In this document: positions 44,074 through 52,472 of the stretch, piece after piece
How the letters are laid out: every line of letters starts with the position of its first letter
How positions within the stretch are numbered: the first letter of the stretch is position 1
Assembly (NCBI GenBank): GCA_963767685.1
Contig: CAVYEZ010000018.1
Location: forward strand, 558,001 to 622,000
Source of the DNA: Trebonia sp963767685
GTDB lineage: Bacteria; Actinomycetota; Actinomycetes; Streptosporangiales; Streptosporangiaceae
Length of the DNA: 64,000 nucleotides
Reading direction: 5' to 3'
Program-made: the position numbers and the translations under genes
Notes under the pieces: generated by a model
Seen by the model: the letters and a program-made list of their open reading frames with translations, nothing else
The model's database searches: none
What the model was told of the DNA's origin: nothing

Positions 44074-44658
44074 ATGGACCACACGGGCGGGGATCCGAAG
44101 GCTGGCAGGCTGCTCGTAGCAACCCCGATGCTCGGGGATCCGAACTTCAAGCGCGCCGTGGTGCTCATCGTGGAGCACGAAGAGGTCCAGGGGACTCTCG
44201 GCGTCGTGCTGAACCGGCCGACCACGGTCGGCGTCGACCAGGTGCTCGAGCAGTGGACGGAAATCGTCACCGAGCCGTCCGTGGTATTCCGCGGCGGCCC
44301 CGTGGCGCCGAACAGCGCTCTCGCGCTGGCGCTGATCCCCGGCAAGGACGAGCCGGTCGGCTGGCGCGCCCTCGACGGCGCCCCCGCCCTGGCCAGGCTC
44401 GGCCTGCTCGACCTGGACACGCCGCCGCGGCTGCTCGCCCCCGCCATCTCGAGCCTGCGCGTGTACGCGGGGTACTCCGGCTGGTCGCCGGGCCAGCTTG
44501 AGGCCGAGATCGACGAGGGCGCCTGGTACGTGCTCACGGCCCAGCCGGGCGACGTGTTCGCCGCCGACCCCGACCACCTCTGGCGCCGGATCCTCCGCCG
44601 TCAGGACGGTGACATGGCCTTCCTCGCCACGTACCCCGACGACCCAACCCTCAACTGA
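44074..44658 (+). CDS. YqgE/AlgH family protein
   Basis: 194 residues from ATG 44074, 7 bp behind malic enzyme. Family segments are GRLLVATPMLGDPNFKRAVV, VEHEEVQGTLGVVLNRPT, FRGGPVAPNSALAL and YAGYSGWSPGQLEAEI. Function is not established for the family. Confidence 0.92.
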   Translation: MDHTGGDPKAGRLLVATPMLGDPNFKRAVVLIVEHEEVQGTLGVVLNRPTTVGVDQVLEQWTEIVTEPSVVFRGGPVAPNSALALALIPGKDEPVGWRALDGAPALARLGLLDLDTPPRLLAPAISSLRVYAGYSGWSPGQLEAEIDEGAWYVLTAQPGDVFAADPDHLWRRILRRQDGDMAFLATYPDDPTLN

Positions 44659-44792
44659 CAACAAGACCATCATCCCGAACGGAATCGGCTGGCTCTGGCC
44701 GCGCACCATTACCCGCGCGCCTTCGGCCCACGGCGTTCGCCGACTTGCGTGGCTCGCAACCACTCTCGCCCCGAGACGGTAAGCTTGCATAC

Positions 44793-45062
44793 GTGAGCAC
44801 CGAAGTAATGCCAGACAGCGACCTGAAGGTTCACGAAGACCTCAAGGTCGATACGTCTCATGGCGATCACGAGCGGTTCGCGCACTACGTCGACAAGAAC
44901 GACATGATGAACGCGGCTGTCTTCGGCACGCCCATCAAGGCGCTGTGCGGCAAGGTCTGGGTGCCGAGCAGGGATCCGCAGAAGTTCCCCGTGTGCCCGG
45001 AGTGCAAGGAAATCTACGAGTCGCTGCCGCCCGGCGACGGCGACGGCGACGCTAACGAGTAG
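44793..45062 (+). CDS. DUF3039 family protein
   Basis: 89 residues from GTG 44793 (or ATG 44808). The core HERFAHYVDKNDMMNAAVFG, ALCGKVWVPSRDP and CPECKEIYE with three to four cysteines suggests a metal site. Its TAG shares one base with the helicase GTG, and DUF3039 genes are commonly next to this helicase in actinobacteria. Confidence 0.88.
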   Translation: MSTEVMPDSDLKVHEDLKVDTSHGDHERFAHYVDKNDMMNAAVFGTPIKALCGKVWVPSRDPQKFPVCPECKEIYESLPPGDGDGDANE

Positions 45063-47305
45063 TGTCGGCCCGCGAGGCTCTGGGCGATCCCCGTGCGCAA
45101 AAAGCGCGCAGCGTGATCGCCTCGCCTTTTCTTCCGGGGGGGCTGCCCCCAAGCACGGAGGGCTCCCGCCCCCCGTCCCCCCTGGCCCCCGTATCCCCCG
45201 CCGAGTCAGCCGCCCTCGTTCCGAATCCTGATCTTCCTGTTCTTCGCGGCTGGCAGAAGGCTGCTTACGCAGAGTATTTCCGTCTTACCAAGCGTGACTT
45301 CCTGCTCGTCGCGACGCCGGGTGCGGGAAAGACGACCTATGCGCTGACGATCGCCAAAGAGCTGCTGGCCAGGCGGGAGATCCTGGCGGTCACGATCGTG
45401 ACGCCCACGGAGCACCTCAAGTACCAGTGGGCCCAGGCCGCCAAGCGGTTCGGCATCGCGATCGACCCGTCCTACCGGAACGCCCAGGGCAAGGCGGGCG
45501 CCGACTTCCAGGGCGTCGCCGTCACCTACGCGCAGGTCGCCGCCCATCCCGCGCTGCACCGGGGGCGCACGGAGAACCGCACCACCCTGGTCATCTTCGA
45601 CGAGGTCCACCACGCGGGCGACGCGCTCTCCTGGGGCGACGCGGTGAAGGAGGCGTTCGACCCCGCCAAGCGCCGGCTGGCGCTGACCGGCACGCCGTTC
45701 CGGTCGGACGCGAACCCGATCCCTTTCGTCACCTACGTCCCGGAAGCCGACGGGTCGAAGCGGTCCGCCTCCGACTACGTCTACGGCTACGGGCCCGCGC
45801 TGTCGGACGGCGTGGTCCGCCCGGTGATCTTCCTCGCCTACTCCGGCGAGATGCACTGGCGCACCCGGGCGGGCGACGAGATCAGCGCGACCCTCGGCAC
45901 CCCCATGACCAAGGAGCAGATCGCGCAGGCCTGGCGGACGGCGCTGGACCCGACCGGCGACTGGATCCAGCGGGTGCTCGAGGCCGCCGACAAGCGGCTC
46001 ACCGAGGTCCGGCGGGGCATGCCGGACGCCGGCGGCCTGGTGATCGCCTCCGACCACGAGACGGCGCGCGCCTACGCGGCGCTGCTGCGCCGGATCAGCG
46101 GCGAGCGGCCGGCCGTGGTGCTCTCCGACGACCCCACGGCGAGCAAGAAGATCTCCGCGTTCGCCCAGTCGACGGCGCGCTGGATGGTCGCGGTGCGCAT
46201 GGTGTCCGAGGGCGTCGACGTGCCCCGGCTGGCCGTCGGGGTGTACGCGACCAGCGTGTCGACGCCGCTGTTCTTCGCGCAGGCGGTCGGCCGGTTCGTC
46301 CGCGTGCGCAAGCGCGGCGAGACCGCGTCGGTGTTCGTCCCTTCGGTGCCCACGCTGCTCGGCTTCGCCGCCGAGCTTGAGGCCGAGCGCGACCACGTCG
46401 TCCGTCACCTCGACAAGGACCCCGAGGCGGAGCTCGAAGCGGCCCAGCGTGAGCGGAAGACGCAGGACGACCTGGAGCTCATGGGCCGGTCGATCGAGGT
46501 GCTCAAGGCGTCGGCCACGTTCGACCGGGTGCTGTTCGACGGCGGCGAGTTCGGCACGGCGACCGCGGCGGGCTCCCCGGAGGAGGAGGACTACCTCGGG
46601 CTTCCCGGCCTGCTCGAACCCGAGCAGGTGACCACGCTGCTGCGTAAGCGCCAGGCGGCGCAGCTGGCGGCCCGCTCGGCCGCCACCGCGGCCGCCGAGC
46701 CCGGCCCGGCCGACGGCGGCCTGTTCGCCCTGCCCGGCGAGGCGGCGAAAGCGCCGGCGCCGAAGGCGCCGACGGTAAGCCGCGAGCAGCTCGGCGCGCT
46801 CCGTAAGGAGCTGAACGGCCTGGTCAGCGCCTGGTCGCACCGTACCGGGCAGCCGCACGGCGTCATCCACAACGAGCTGCGCAGTTCCTGCGGCGGCCCG
46901 GCCCTGCCGCAGGCCTCCGCCGAGCAGATCAGGGCGCGGATCGACAAGATCCGCCAGTGGGCACTGTCCCGCCGCTTATCGGGTCTTGTCCCTTATGTCC
47001 GGGTGCCCGCGTCTTTATCGGCCGGCCCCGGCGTTTTACACAGTCTTCATGCTCACGCTGGCCACGCGCGGCTGCCGATGGCGTTCACGCTGGTGTTCCT
47101 CCTCGTGGACGTGGCCCTGGTGCTGCTGTTCGCCGGGTTCAACGCGATACCGACCTCCAGGGGCCTGCTGCAGGCCGCCGGATGGGTAATCCTGGTGTTC
47201 GCGGCCGTGGGCGTCTACCTGTACTACGACACCGTGACGCAGGCCACGGGAGGCTCATCGCTCCCGCTCGGCAAGCCGATCCTGCCCATGCGGGCGCGGC
47301 CGTGA
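45062..47305 (+). CDS. DEAD/DEAH-box helicase fused in frame to a transporter remnant
   Basis: Superfamily 2 helicase: WQKAAYAEYF, motif I ATPGAGKTT, motif II FDEVHHAGD, motif III LTGTPFRSD, motif VI QAVGRFVRVR. Residues about 24-50 (LPGGLPPSTEGSRPPSP) derive from a C-rich repeat block (45134-45200) nearly identical to the one before thrC. The helicase proper seems to end near residue 640 (RIDKIRQWALSRR). After it the frame runs through about 35 unrelated residues into a membrane segment that resembles the C-terminus of acetate transporters. It may be a single fused product or a helicase that lost its own stop. Confidence 0.85.
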   Translation: MSAREALGDPRAQKARSVIASPFLPGGLPPSTEGSRPPSPLAPVSPAESAALVPNPDLPVLRGWQKAAYAEYFRLTKRDFLLVATPGAGKTTYALTIAKELLARREILAVTIVTPTEHLKYQWAQAAKRFGIAIDPSYRNAQGKAGADFQGVAVTYAQVAAHPALHRGRTENRTTLVIFDEVHHAGDALSWGDAVKEAFDPAKRRLALTGTPFRSDANPIPFVTYVPEADGSKRSASDYVYGYGPALSDGVVRPVIFLAYSGEMHWRTRAGDEISATLGTPMTKEQIAQAWRTALDPTGDWIQRVLEAADKRLTEVRRGMPDAGGLVIASDHETARAYAALLRRISGERPAVVLSDDPTASKKISAFAQSTARWMVAVRMVSEGVDVPRLAVGVYATSVSTPLFFAQAVGRFVRVRKRGETASVFVPSVPTLLGFAAELEAERDHVVRHLDKDPEAELEAAQRERKTQDDLELMGRSIEVLKASATFDRVLFDGGEFGTATAAGSPEEEDYLGLPGLLEPEQVTTLLRKRQAAQLAARSAATAAAEPGPADGGLFALPGEAAKAPAPKAPTVSREQLGALRKELNGLVSAWSHRTGQPHGVIHNELRSSCGGPALPQASAEQIRARIDKIRQWALSRRLSGLVPYVRVPASLSAGPGVLHSLHAHAGHARLPMAFTLVFLLVDVALVLLFAGFNAIPTSRGLLQAAGWVILVFAAVGVYLYYDTVTQATGGSSLPLGKPILPMRARP
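47019..47305 (+). pseudogene. Remnant of a SatP/GPR1-FUN34-YaaH acetate transporter, C-terminal part
   Basis: The 5' part (AFYTVFMLTLATRG) is read in one frame and the rest (PMAFTLVFLLVDVALVLL, then GGSSLPLGKPI) in the helicase frame; both match consecutive segments of that family, broken by an indel near 47074. Only the last two to three helices remain and no upstream part exists. The match is recalled from family patterns, not searched. Confidence 0.55.
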
Positions 47306-47324
47306 GGTGAGCGCGCAGTCTCCC

Positions 47325-47370
47325 CTCGGGGGGACGACCCCCCAGACCCCCGGCACAAAGGCGCAGTAAG
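47325..47370 (+). repeat. G6/C6 element, short form
   Basis: GGGGGGACGACCCCCC (47327-47342) with a following ACCCCCGGCACAAAGGCGCAG. The same arrangement lies within the thrC coding start (2563-2608), where it adds residues to ThrC. Confidence 0.75.
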
Positions 47371-47381
47371 ACAGCGAGCCG

Positions 47382-47945
47382 CTAAACGCGGGTCACCTCG
47401 ACGCCGGCGTCGCCGAGGGCAGTGATCGCCTCGGCGGTCGTGCCCGGGGCGACGCCCGCGGTCAGCCCGAGCAGGACCCGGGTGCTGAAGCCGCTGGCCG
47501 CCGCGTCCGCCGCGGTCGCCCGGACGCAGTAGTCGGTCGCGATGCCGGCCACGTCGACCCTGTCCACGCCCTGCGCGCGCAGCCAGTCGGCGAGCGGCGT
47601 GCCCGCGTCGTCCACGCCCTCGAACCCGCTGTAGGCGGCGGCGTGCGCGCCCTTGCGGAACACCGCCTCGATGGACCCGGTCGCCAGGTCGGGGTGAAAC
47701 TCGGCGCCAGGTGACCCGGCGACGCAGTGCCGCGGCCAGGAGTGGACGTAGTCCGGGTGGTCCGCGAAGTGGCCGCCCGGATCGATGTGGTAGTCCTTCG
47801 TCGCGACCACGTGCCCGTAGCCGTGATCGGACGCCAGCAGCGAGCTGATAGACCGGGCCACCGCGGTCCCGCCGGCGACCGCCAGCGAGCCGCCTTCGCA
47901 GAAGTCATTCTGCACGTCAACGATGATGAGCGCGCGCACCGTCAT
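47382..47945 (-). CDS. pncA: Nicotinamidase/pyrazinamidase
   Basis: Hydrolyses nicotinamide to nicotinate for NAD salvage. 187 residues with catalytic triad Asp10 (VDVQNDFCEGG), Lys98 (FRKGAHA) and Cys140 (IATDYCVRAT) and metal ligands Asp51, His53 and His59 (KDYHIDPGGHF). It lies downstream of pncB on the same strand, separated by a 314-bp repeat-filled gap. Confidence 0.95.
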   Translation of the reverse strand: MTVRALIIVDVQNDFCEGGSLAVAGGTAVARSISSLLASDHGYGHVVATKDYHIDPGGHFADHPDYVHSWPRHCVAGSPGAEFHPDLATGSIEAVFRKGAHAAAYSGFEGVDDAGTPLADWLRAQGVDRVDVAGIATDYCVRATAADAAASGFSTRVLLGLTAGVAPGTTAEAITALGDAGVEVTRV

Positions 47946-47954
47946 ACCTTACGT

Positions 47955-48050
47955 GGGGGGACGACCCCCCTGCACCCCCCGGCATGGGAGGGCTTCGCCC
48001 CCCCCATAGCCCCCCACGGGAGGACGCCACAAAAACCGTGGCGCCCCCCG
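47955..48050 (+). repeat. G6/C6 plus AAAAACC-hairpin element
   Basis: GGGGGGACGACCCCCC at 47955-47970, more G/C blocks, and a hairpin ACGCCAC-AAAAACC-GTGGCGC at 48024-48044. Here the stem differs from all other copies while the loop is unchanged. Confidence 0.7.
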
Positions 48051-48068
48051 CGCCGTGGCTGAGGTTAA

Positions 48069-48196
48069 GGCTGAGCGCGAGCCGAAGCGCGCGCCCCTGC
48101 CCCCGGACTGAGGAGGGAGGGAGCGACGAAGGAGCGGACGAGCGACGAGGGAGGAGGCAGGGGTCCCGAGCGCGCGGAGGCGAGCGCGGGAAACAC
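48069..48196 (+). repeat. Single copy of the 126-bp repeat
   Basis: Nearly identical to the units at 31430-31935, starting GAGCGCGAGCCGAAGCGCGC (48073) and ending GCGCGGGAAACACT (48183-48196), with a few base changes. Located between pncB and pncA. Confidence 0.88.
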
Positions 48197-48259
48197 TCAG
48201 TGGTTGCCGTCAGCAGACGCCGCACCGACCGCGGCGTCTGCGGCTGCGCCGCTCCCGAG

Positions 48260-49624
48260 CTAGACCTCGGCGCGGTCGGTGCCGAACACGGTTGGGATGG
48301 CCGGGTACCCCCGGGAGAGCTGGAGGGCGTACGAGGGAAGCTCGGCGAGCGTGGCCGCGTGCCGGGCGCGCGCCTCGGCCAGCGGCTCGCGTCCGATGAC
48401 CTTCCCGTCCCGGACGAGCTCGTGCAGCAGCACGCGGTCGGTGGCACCGAGGCCGGCCGGCGGGGCGAGGAGGATCCGCTCGGTCGTCGCCTCGCCGGAG
48501 GCGGACCGCTCCCGCACGGCCCACTTGCGTCCGCCGCGTCCCGGCTTGCCCACGGACCGCTTGGCCACCGGCCGCAACGCCTGGTAACCGAACGCCTCGC
48601 CGTCCGCCACCGGCTCGTCTGACCGCGCTACCAGCTTGTAGACGAGCGCGGCGGTCGGCGCCCCGGAACCGGTGACGAGCGAGGTCCCGACGCCGTACCC
48701 GTCGACGGGGGCGACCGCGAGCCCGGCGATCGAGTACTCGTCGAGGTCCCCGGTCAGGATGATCCGCGTGTGGCTCGCGCCGAGTGAGTCGAGCAGCGAG
48801 CGCACCGACACCGCCAGCGCGGCCAGGTCGCCGCTGTCAATGCGCACCGCGCCGAGCGACGGGCCCGCCACCTCAACCGCCGCCCGCACCGCCTGCTCCA
48901 CGTTGAACGTGTCGACCAGCAGCGTGGTGCCTGACCCGAGCGACGTGAGCTGGGCCGAGAACGCGCTCCGCTCGTCGTCGTGCACCAGCGTGAACGCGTG
49001 CGCCGAGGTCCCGCTCGTCGGCACGCCGTAGGTGAACCGCGCCTGCAGGTTCGACGTGGACGCGAACCCGGAGAGGTACGCGGCCCGCGCGGCGGCCACA
49101 GCCGCCCGCTCGTGGGTGCGGCGCGACCCCATCTCGATCAGCGGCCGCCCGGACGGTCCAGGCCCGCCGGCGGCGGTCACCATCCTGGACGCGGCGGAGG
49201 CCACCGCGCAGTCGTGATTGAGAATCGACAGCAGCATCGTCTCAAGCAGTACCGACTCCGCGAACGTGCCCTCCACGACCAGGATGGGCGAACCGGGGAA
49301 GTACACATCCCCCTCGGCGTAACCCCAGATGTTGCCGGAGAACCGATACGATGACAGGTACTGGAGCGTGGTCTCGTCCACTACCTGGTTTTCCCGCAGG
49401 AACGACAGCTCGTCCGGGCCGAAGCGGAATCGCTCAAGCGCGTCGAGCAGTCGGCCGGTGCCGGCCACGACGCCGTAGCGGCGGCCGTGCGGCAGGTGGC
49501 GGGCGAAGACCTCGAAGACCGCGCGCCGCGAGGCCGCGCCGCTGCGCAGCGCGGCCTGAAGCATGGTGAGTTCGTAGTGGTCAGTCAGCAGCGCGGTTGT
49601 CCCGCTGTTCACCGTATTGGTCAC
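48260..49624 (-). CDS. pncB: Nicotinate phosphoribosyltransferase
   Basis: Makes nicotinate mononucleotide from nicotinate and PRPP. From GTG 49624 the product is 454 residues beginning TNTVNSGTTALLTDHYELTM, the usual N-terminus; the frame is open to 49756 without support. Conserved parts are FEVFARHLPHGRRYGVVAG, IEMGSRRTHERAAVAAARAA, DTFNVEQAVRAAV and AVRIDSGDLAALA. There is no purine-rich Shine-Dalgarno, so a leaderless mRNA is possible. Divergent from clpS as in M. tuberculosis (Rv1330c/Rv1331). Confidence 0.94.
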   Translation of the reverse strand: MTNTVNSGTTALLTDHYELTMLQAALRSGAASRRAVFEVFARHLPHGRRYGVVAGTGRLLDALERFRFGPDELSFLRENQVVDETTLQYLSSYRFSGNIWGYAEGDVYFPGSPILVVEGTFAESVLLETMLLSILNHDCAVASAASRMVTAAGGPGPSGRPLIEMGSRRTHERAAVAAARAAYLSGFASTSNLQARFTYGVPTSGTSAHAFTLVHDDERSAFSAQLTSLGSGTTLLVDTFNVEQAVRAAVEVAGPSLGAVRIDSGDLAALAVSVRSLLDSLGASHTRIILTGDLDEYSIAGLAVAPVDGYGVGTSLVTGSGAPTAALVYKLVARSDEPVADGEAFGYQALRPVAKRSVGKPGRGGRKWAVRERSASGEATTERILLAPPAGLGATDRVLLHELVRDGKVIGREPLAEARARHAATLAELPSYALQLSRGYPAIPTVFGTDRAEV

Positions 49625-49658
49625 AGGTGGAAGACTAGGCGTAGGGAGGTGCGGGCGA

Positions 49659-49949
49659 GTGAGCGTGGCACCCGCAGAGGTGGATCTGCCGTGGTCAGCG
49701 GAAGAGGTAACACCGGAAAAGCCGTGGTTGACGATCGTCTGGAACGATCCGGTCAACCTGATGTCCTATGTGACGTATGTATTCGAGCACGTATTCGGTT
49801 ACCCGCGGCCGAAGGCCGAGAAGCTGATGCTCGACGTGCACCACAAGGGCAAGGCGGTAGTGGCGAGCGGCACCCGCGAGGCGATGGAACGCAACGTCGA
49901 GGTGCTGCACGGCTACGGCCTGTGGGCAACGGTTCGCCAGGACACCTGA
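49659..49949 (+). CDS. clpS: ATP-dependent Clp protease adaptor ClpS
   Basis: 96 residues from GTG 49659 (GGGAGG upstream). Brings N-degron substrates to ClpA/C. The core PWLTIVWNDPVNLMSYVTYV and HHKGKAVVASGTREAMERNV fits the family; the Asp-Pro-Val pocket is kept. First gene of the clpS-aosR-mec-cysO-cysM series. Confidence 0.95.
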   Translation: MSVAPAEVDLPWSAEEVTPEKPWLTIVWNDPVNLMSYVTYVFEHVFGYPRPKAEKLMLDVHHKGKAVVASGTREAMERNVEVLHGYGLWATVRQDT

Positions 49950-49958
49950 ACGGAGACG

Positions 49959-50540
49959 ATGAGATTGTTCCGGCCGATAAAGGGCGGCGGCGCCAGCGTC
50001 TGGTTGTCCGCCGACGAGGCGGCCCTGCTCCGGGCCCTGGTTGTTCCCGTGATGGAACTGCTGAACGACCCCGCCAGGCCGGCCCCGGCGGCCAGCGAGC
50101 CCGCCGAGTCGGCCGATCTCTTTGACGATCTCGAGAAGATGTTCAACGAGACCACCGCCACGCCGCCGGACGCGCCCTCCGACCCGGTGCTCGCCCGGCT
50201 GCTGCCCGACGCCTACCAGGAGGACCCTGAGGCGGCGGGCGAGTTCCGCAAGTACACCGAGTCGTCGCTGCGCGAGGCCAAGAAGTACTTCGCGCAGACG
50301 CTGCTTGACACGCTCCCGGCCAAGGGCGGCCGGGTGAAGCTCAGCGCCGACCAGGCGCGGGACTGGCTGCGGGCGCTGAACGACGTCCGGCTGATGTTCG
50401 GCGTCCGGCTTGAGGTGACCGAGGACTTCGAGCAGCAGCTCACTTCGCTCGACCCGAAGGACCCGCGCCTCGCGGCCTTCGAGGTCTACGGCTGGCTCGG
50501 CGCCGTGCAGGAATCCCTGGTCCGCGCCATTGCCCGCTGA
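49959..50540 (+). CDS. DUF2017 protein, AosR-like regulator
   Basis: 193 residues, 9 bp behind clpS. DUF2017 proteins at this position include AosR of M. tuberculosis, a redox-responsive activator of the CysM cysteine pathway. The family segments SADEAALLRALVVPVMELL, LARLLPDAYQED and DWLRALNDVRLMFGVRLEV are clear. The protein contains no cysteine at all, so a disulfide-based redox sensor as proposed for AosR cannot operate here. Confidence 0.85.
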   Translation: MRLFRPIKGGGASVWLSADEAALLRALVVPVMELLNDPARPAPAASEPAESADLFDDLEKMFNETTATPPDAPSDPVLARLLPDAYQEDPEAAGEFRKYTESSLREAKKYFAQTLLDTLPAKGGRVKLSADQARDWLRALNDVRLMFGVRLEVTEDFEQQLTSLDPKDPRLAAFEVYGWLGAVQESLVRAIAR

Positions 50541-50587
50541 CCCGGCGGTTCAAGTTCTCCTCGGCTAGCAGGGTAATCTCGGCAAGC

Positions 50588-50995
50588 GTGCTAACGATCG
50601 CGCGCGCTCTCTCCGAGAAGATCATCGAACACGCCCGCAGGGACCACCCCGACGAGGCCTGCGGCGTGATCGCGGGCCCCGCCGGCAGCGACACCCCGAC
50701 GCGGTTCATCCCGATGCAGAACGCCGAGCGCTCGCCAACGTTTTACCGGTTCGACTCCCAGGAGCAGCTCAAGGTCTGGCGGGAGATGGATGACAACGAC
50801 GAGGAGGCCGTCGTCATCTACCACTCGCACACCGCCACGCAGGCCTACCCGTCGCGCACCGACATCTCGTACGCGAGCGAGCCGCAAGCTCACTACGTCC
50901 TAGTATCTACGCGGGACGAGTCGGAAACGGAGTTCCGCTCGTACCGGATCCTGGACGGCGAGGTCACCGAGGAACCGGTCACCGTCACGGAATGA
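50588..50995 (+). CDS. mec: JAMM-domain metalloprotease Mec, CysO-cysteine peptidase
   Basis: Releases cysteine from CysO-Cys in the CysM pathway. 135 residues. JAMM zinc site: Glu23 (PDEACGVIAG), His79 and His81 (VIYHSHTATQAYP) and Asp92 (SRTD). GTG start. Its neighbours cysO and cysM are its partners. Confidence 0.93.
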   Translation: MLTIARALSEKIIEHARRDHPDEACGVIAGPAGSDTPTRFIPMQNAERSPTFYRFDSQEQLKVWREMDDNDEEAVVIYHSHTATQAYPSRTDISYASEPQAHYVLVSTRDESETEFRSYRILDGEVTEEPVTVTE

Positions 50996-51058
50996 TCGGG
51001 CACCGATCCGGGTTCCATCCATGGCGTATTGAAGTTCACAACAGGAGTGCTGACACTT

Positions 51059-51334
51059 ATGGCCATTGAGGTTCGCATCCCCACGATCTTGCGCAGCTAC
51101 ACCGGCGGCGCCAAGGCGGTCGAAGGGTCCGGCGCGACCCTGGACGAGCTGCTGAACAACCTGGAAGCGGCCCACGGCGGCCTGCGCGACCGCCTCGTGG
51201 ACGGCGAGAAGCTGCGCCGTTTCGTCAACGTGTACCTCAACGACGAGGATGTCCGCTTCCTCGGCGGCCTGGAGACCCCGGTCAAGGACGGCGACACGGT
51301 GACGGTGCTGCCCGCGGTCGCCGGCGGCCAGTAA
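51059..51334 (+). CDS. cysO: Sulfur-carrier protein CysO (ubiquitin-like, ThiS/MoaD family)
   Basis: 91 residues from ATG 51059 (the frame opens at 51029). The beta-grasp fold is visible (IEVRIPTILRSYTGGAKAVE, DGDTVTVLPAVAGG). Family members act through a C-terminal Gly-Gly thiocarboxylate; here the end is Gly89-Gly90-Gln91, one residue beyond it, so the carrier would need trimming, possibly by the adjacent Mec. An AGGAG lies 11 nt before the ATG. Confidence 0.93.
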   Translation: MAIEVRIPTILRSYTGGAKAVEGSGATLDELLNNLEAAHGGLRDRLVDGEKLRRFVNVYLNDEDVRFLGGLETPVKDGDTVTVLPAVAGGQ

Positions 51335-51335
51335 T

Positions 51336-51410
51336 CCCCGGGGGGGACTACCCCCCCGTACCCCCCGGCTGCGCGCCCGATGGCAAAAACCGCCATCGTA
51401 TCGGACGCGC
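51336..51410 (+). repeat. G6/C6 plus AAAAACC-hairpin element between cysO and cysM
   Basis: CCGGGGGGGACTACCCCCCC block, then a hairpin with arms GCGCGCCCGAT (51371-51381) and ATCGGACGCGC (51400-51410, one mismatch) and centre GGC-AAAAACC-GCC. It starts 2 bp after the cysO stop and precedes the cysM leader. Confidence 0.8.
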
Positions 51411-51451
51411 GGTAGGGACCGACTTCATCGTCTCCCGAACGGATTCGTGCG

Positions 51452-52399
51452 ATGCGTTACGACTCACTGCTTGCCTCCCTCGGCAATACCCCCATGGTGG
51501 GCCTGCCGCGGCTGTCTCCGTCGGATGACGTGCGGCTGTGGGCCAAGCTTGAGGACCGTAACCCCACCGGCTCGGTTAAGGACCGCGCGGCCTTCTTCAT
51601 GGTCGAGCAGGCCGAGAAGGATGGCCTGCTTCGCCCGGGCTCCACGATCCTGGAGCCGACCTCGGGTAACACCGGCATCTCGCTCGCCATGGTGGCCAAG
51701 CTCCGCGGCTACCAGCTGATCGTGGTGATGCCGGAGAACACGAGCGAGGAGCGCCGCCAGATCCTGCGTATGTACGGGGCGGAGATCTTCCCGTCCCCGG
51801 CGGCGGGCGGCTCCAACGAGGCCGTCCGGGAGGCGAAGCGGCTGGCGGCCGAGCACCCGGACTGGGTGATGCTCTACCAGTACGGCAACGAGGCGAACGC
51901 CCGGGCCCACTACGAGACGACCGGCCCGGAGATCCTCGCCGACCTCCCGTCGGTCACCCACTTCGTGGCGGGCCTCGGCACGACCGGCACGCTGATGGGG
52001 ACCGGCCGGTTCCTGCGCGAGCACGTGCCCGACGTCAAGATCGTGGCGGCCGAGCCCCGCTACGGCGAGCTCGTGTACGGCCTCCGGAACGTCGACGAGG
52101 GCTTCGTTCCCGAGCTGTACGACCCCTCGGTGCTGACCACCAGGTACTCGGTGTCGTCGGAGGACGCGCTGCGCCGCACTCGCGACCTGCTCTCCAAGGA
52201 AGGCATCTTCGCCGGCATCTCGGCCGGCTGCGCACTGCACGCCGGGCTCGGCATGGCCGCCCAGGCGGCCAGGGCGAAGGAGCGCGCCGACATCGTGGTG
52301 CTGATCGCGGACGGCGGCTGGAAGTACCTGTCCACCGGCGCGTACAGCGGCACGCTCACCGAGGCCGAACAGAAGCTGGAAGGCCAGCTCTGGGCTTAA
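51452..52399 (+). CDS. cysM: O-phosphoserine sulfhydrylase / cysteine synthase CysM
   Basis: PLP enzyme that builds cysteine on the CysO carrier. 315 residues. PLP Lys43 (PTGSVKDRAAFF), phosphate loop TSGNTGISLAMV, GLGTTGTLMGTGRF and active-site C-terminal tail (EAEQKLEGQLWA) that closes over the site in the M. tuberculosis enzyme. Conserved order behind cysO. Confidence 0.95.
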   Translation: MRYDSLLASLGNTPMVGLPRLSPSDDVRLWAKLEDRNPTGSVKDRAAFFMVEQAEKDGLLRPGSTILEPTSGNTGISLAMVAKLRGYQLIVVMPENTSEERRQILRMYGAEIFPSPAAGGSNEAVREAKRLAAEHPDWVMLYQYGNEANARAHYETTGPEILADLPSVTHFVAGLGTTGTLMGTGRFLREHVPDVKIVAAEPRYGELVYGLRNVDEGFVPELYDPSVLTTRYSVSSEDALRRTRDLLSKEGIFAGISAGCALHAGLGMAAQAARAKERADIVVLIADGGWKYLSTGAYSGTLTEAEQKLEGQLWA

Positions 52400-52423
52400 T
52401 CCCGAATTTTGTTCATATCTTTA

Positions 52424-52449
52424 CCCGGCCAACTCGCGGAGTTGCCGGG
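52424..52449 (+). terminator. Hairpin behind cysM
   Basis: CCCGGCCAACTC-GCG-GAGTTGCCGGG pairs with one bulged C, 24 bp after the cysM stop, no T tract after it. Confidence 0.5.
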
Positions 52450-52472
52450 CTGCACAGTGCAGAATGATCTTC

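Noticed and set aside
44074..44119. Alternative reading of the malic enzyme end (frame starting 43259)
   Set aside because: Arg-rich shadow of the malic enzyme; YqgE starts at 44074 in its own frame.
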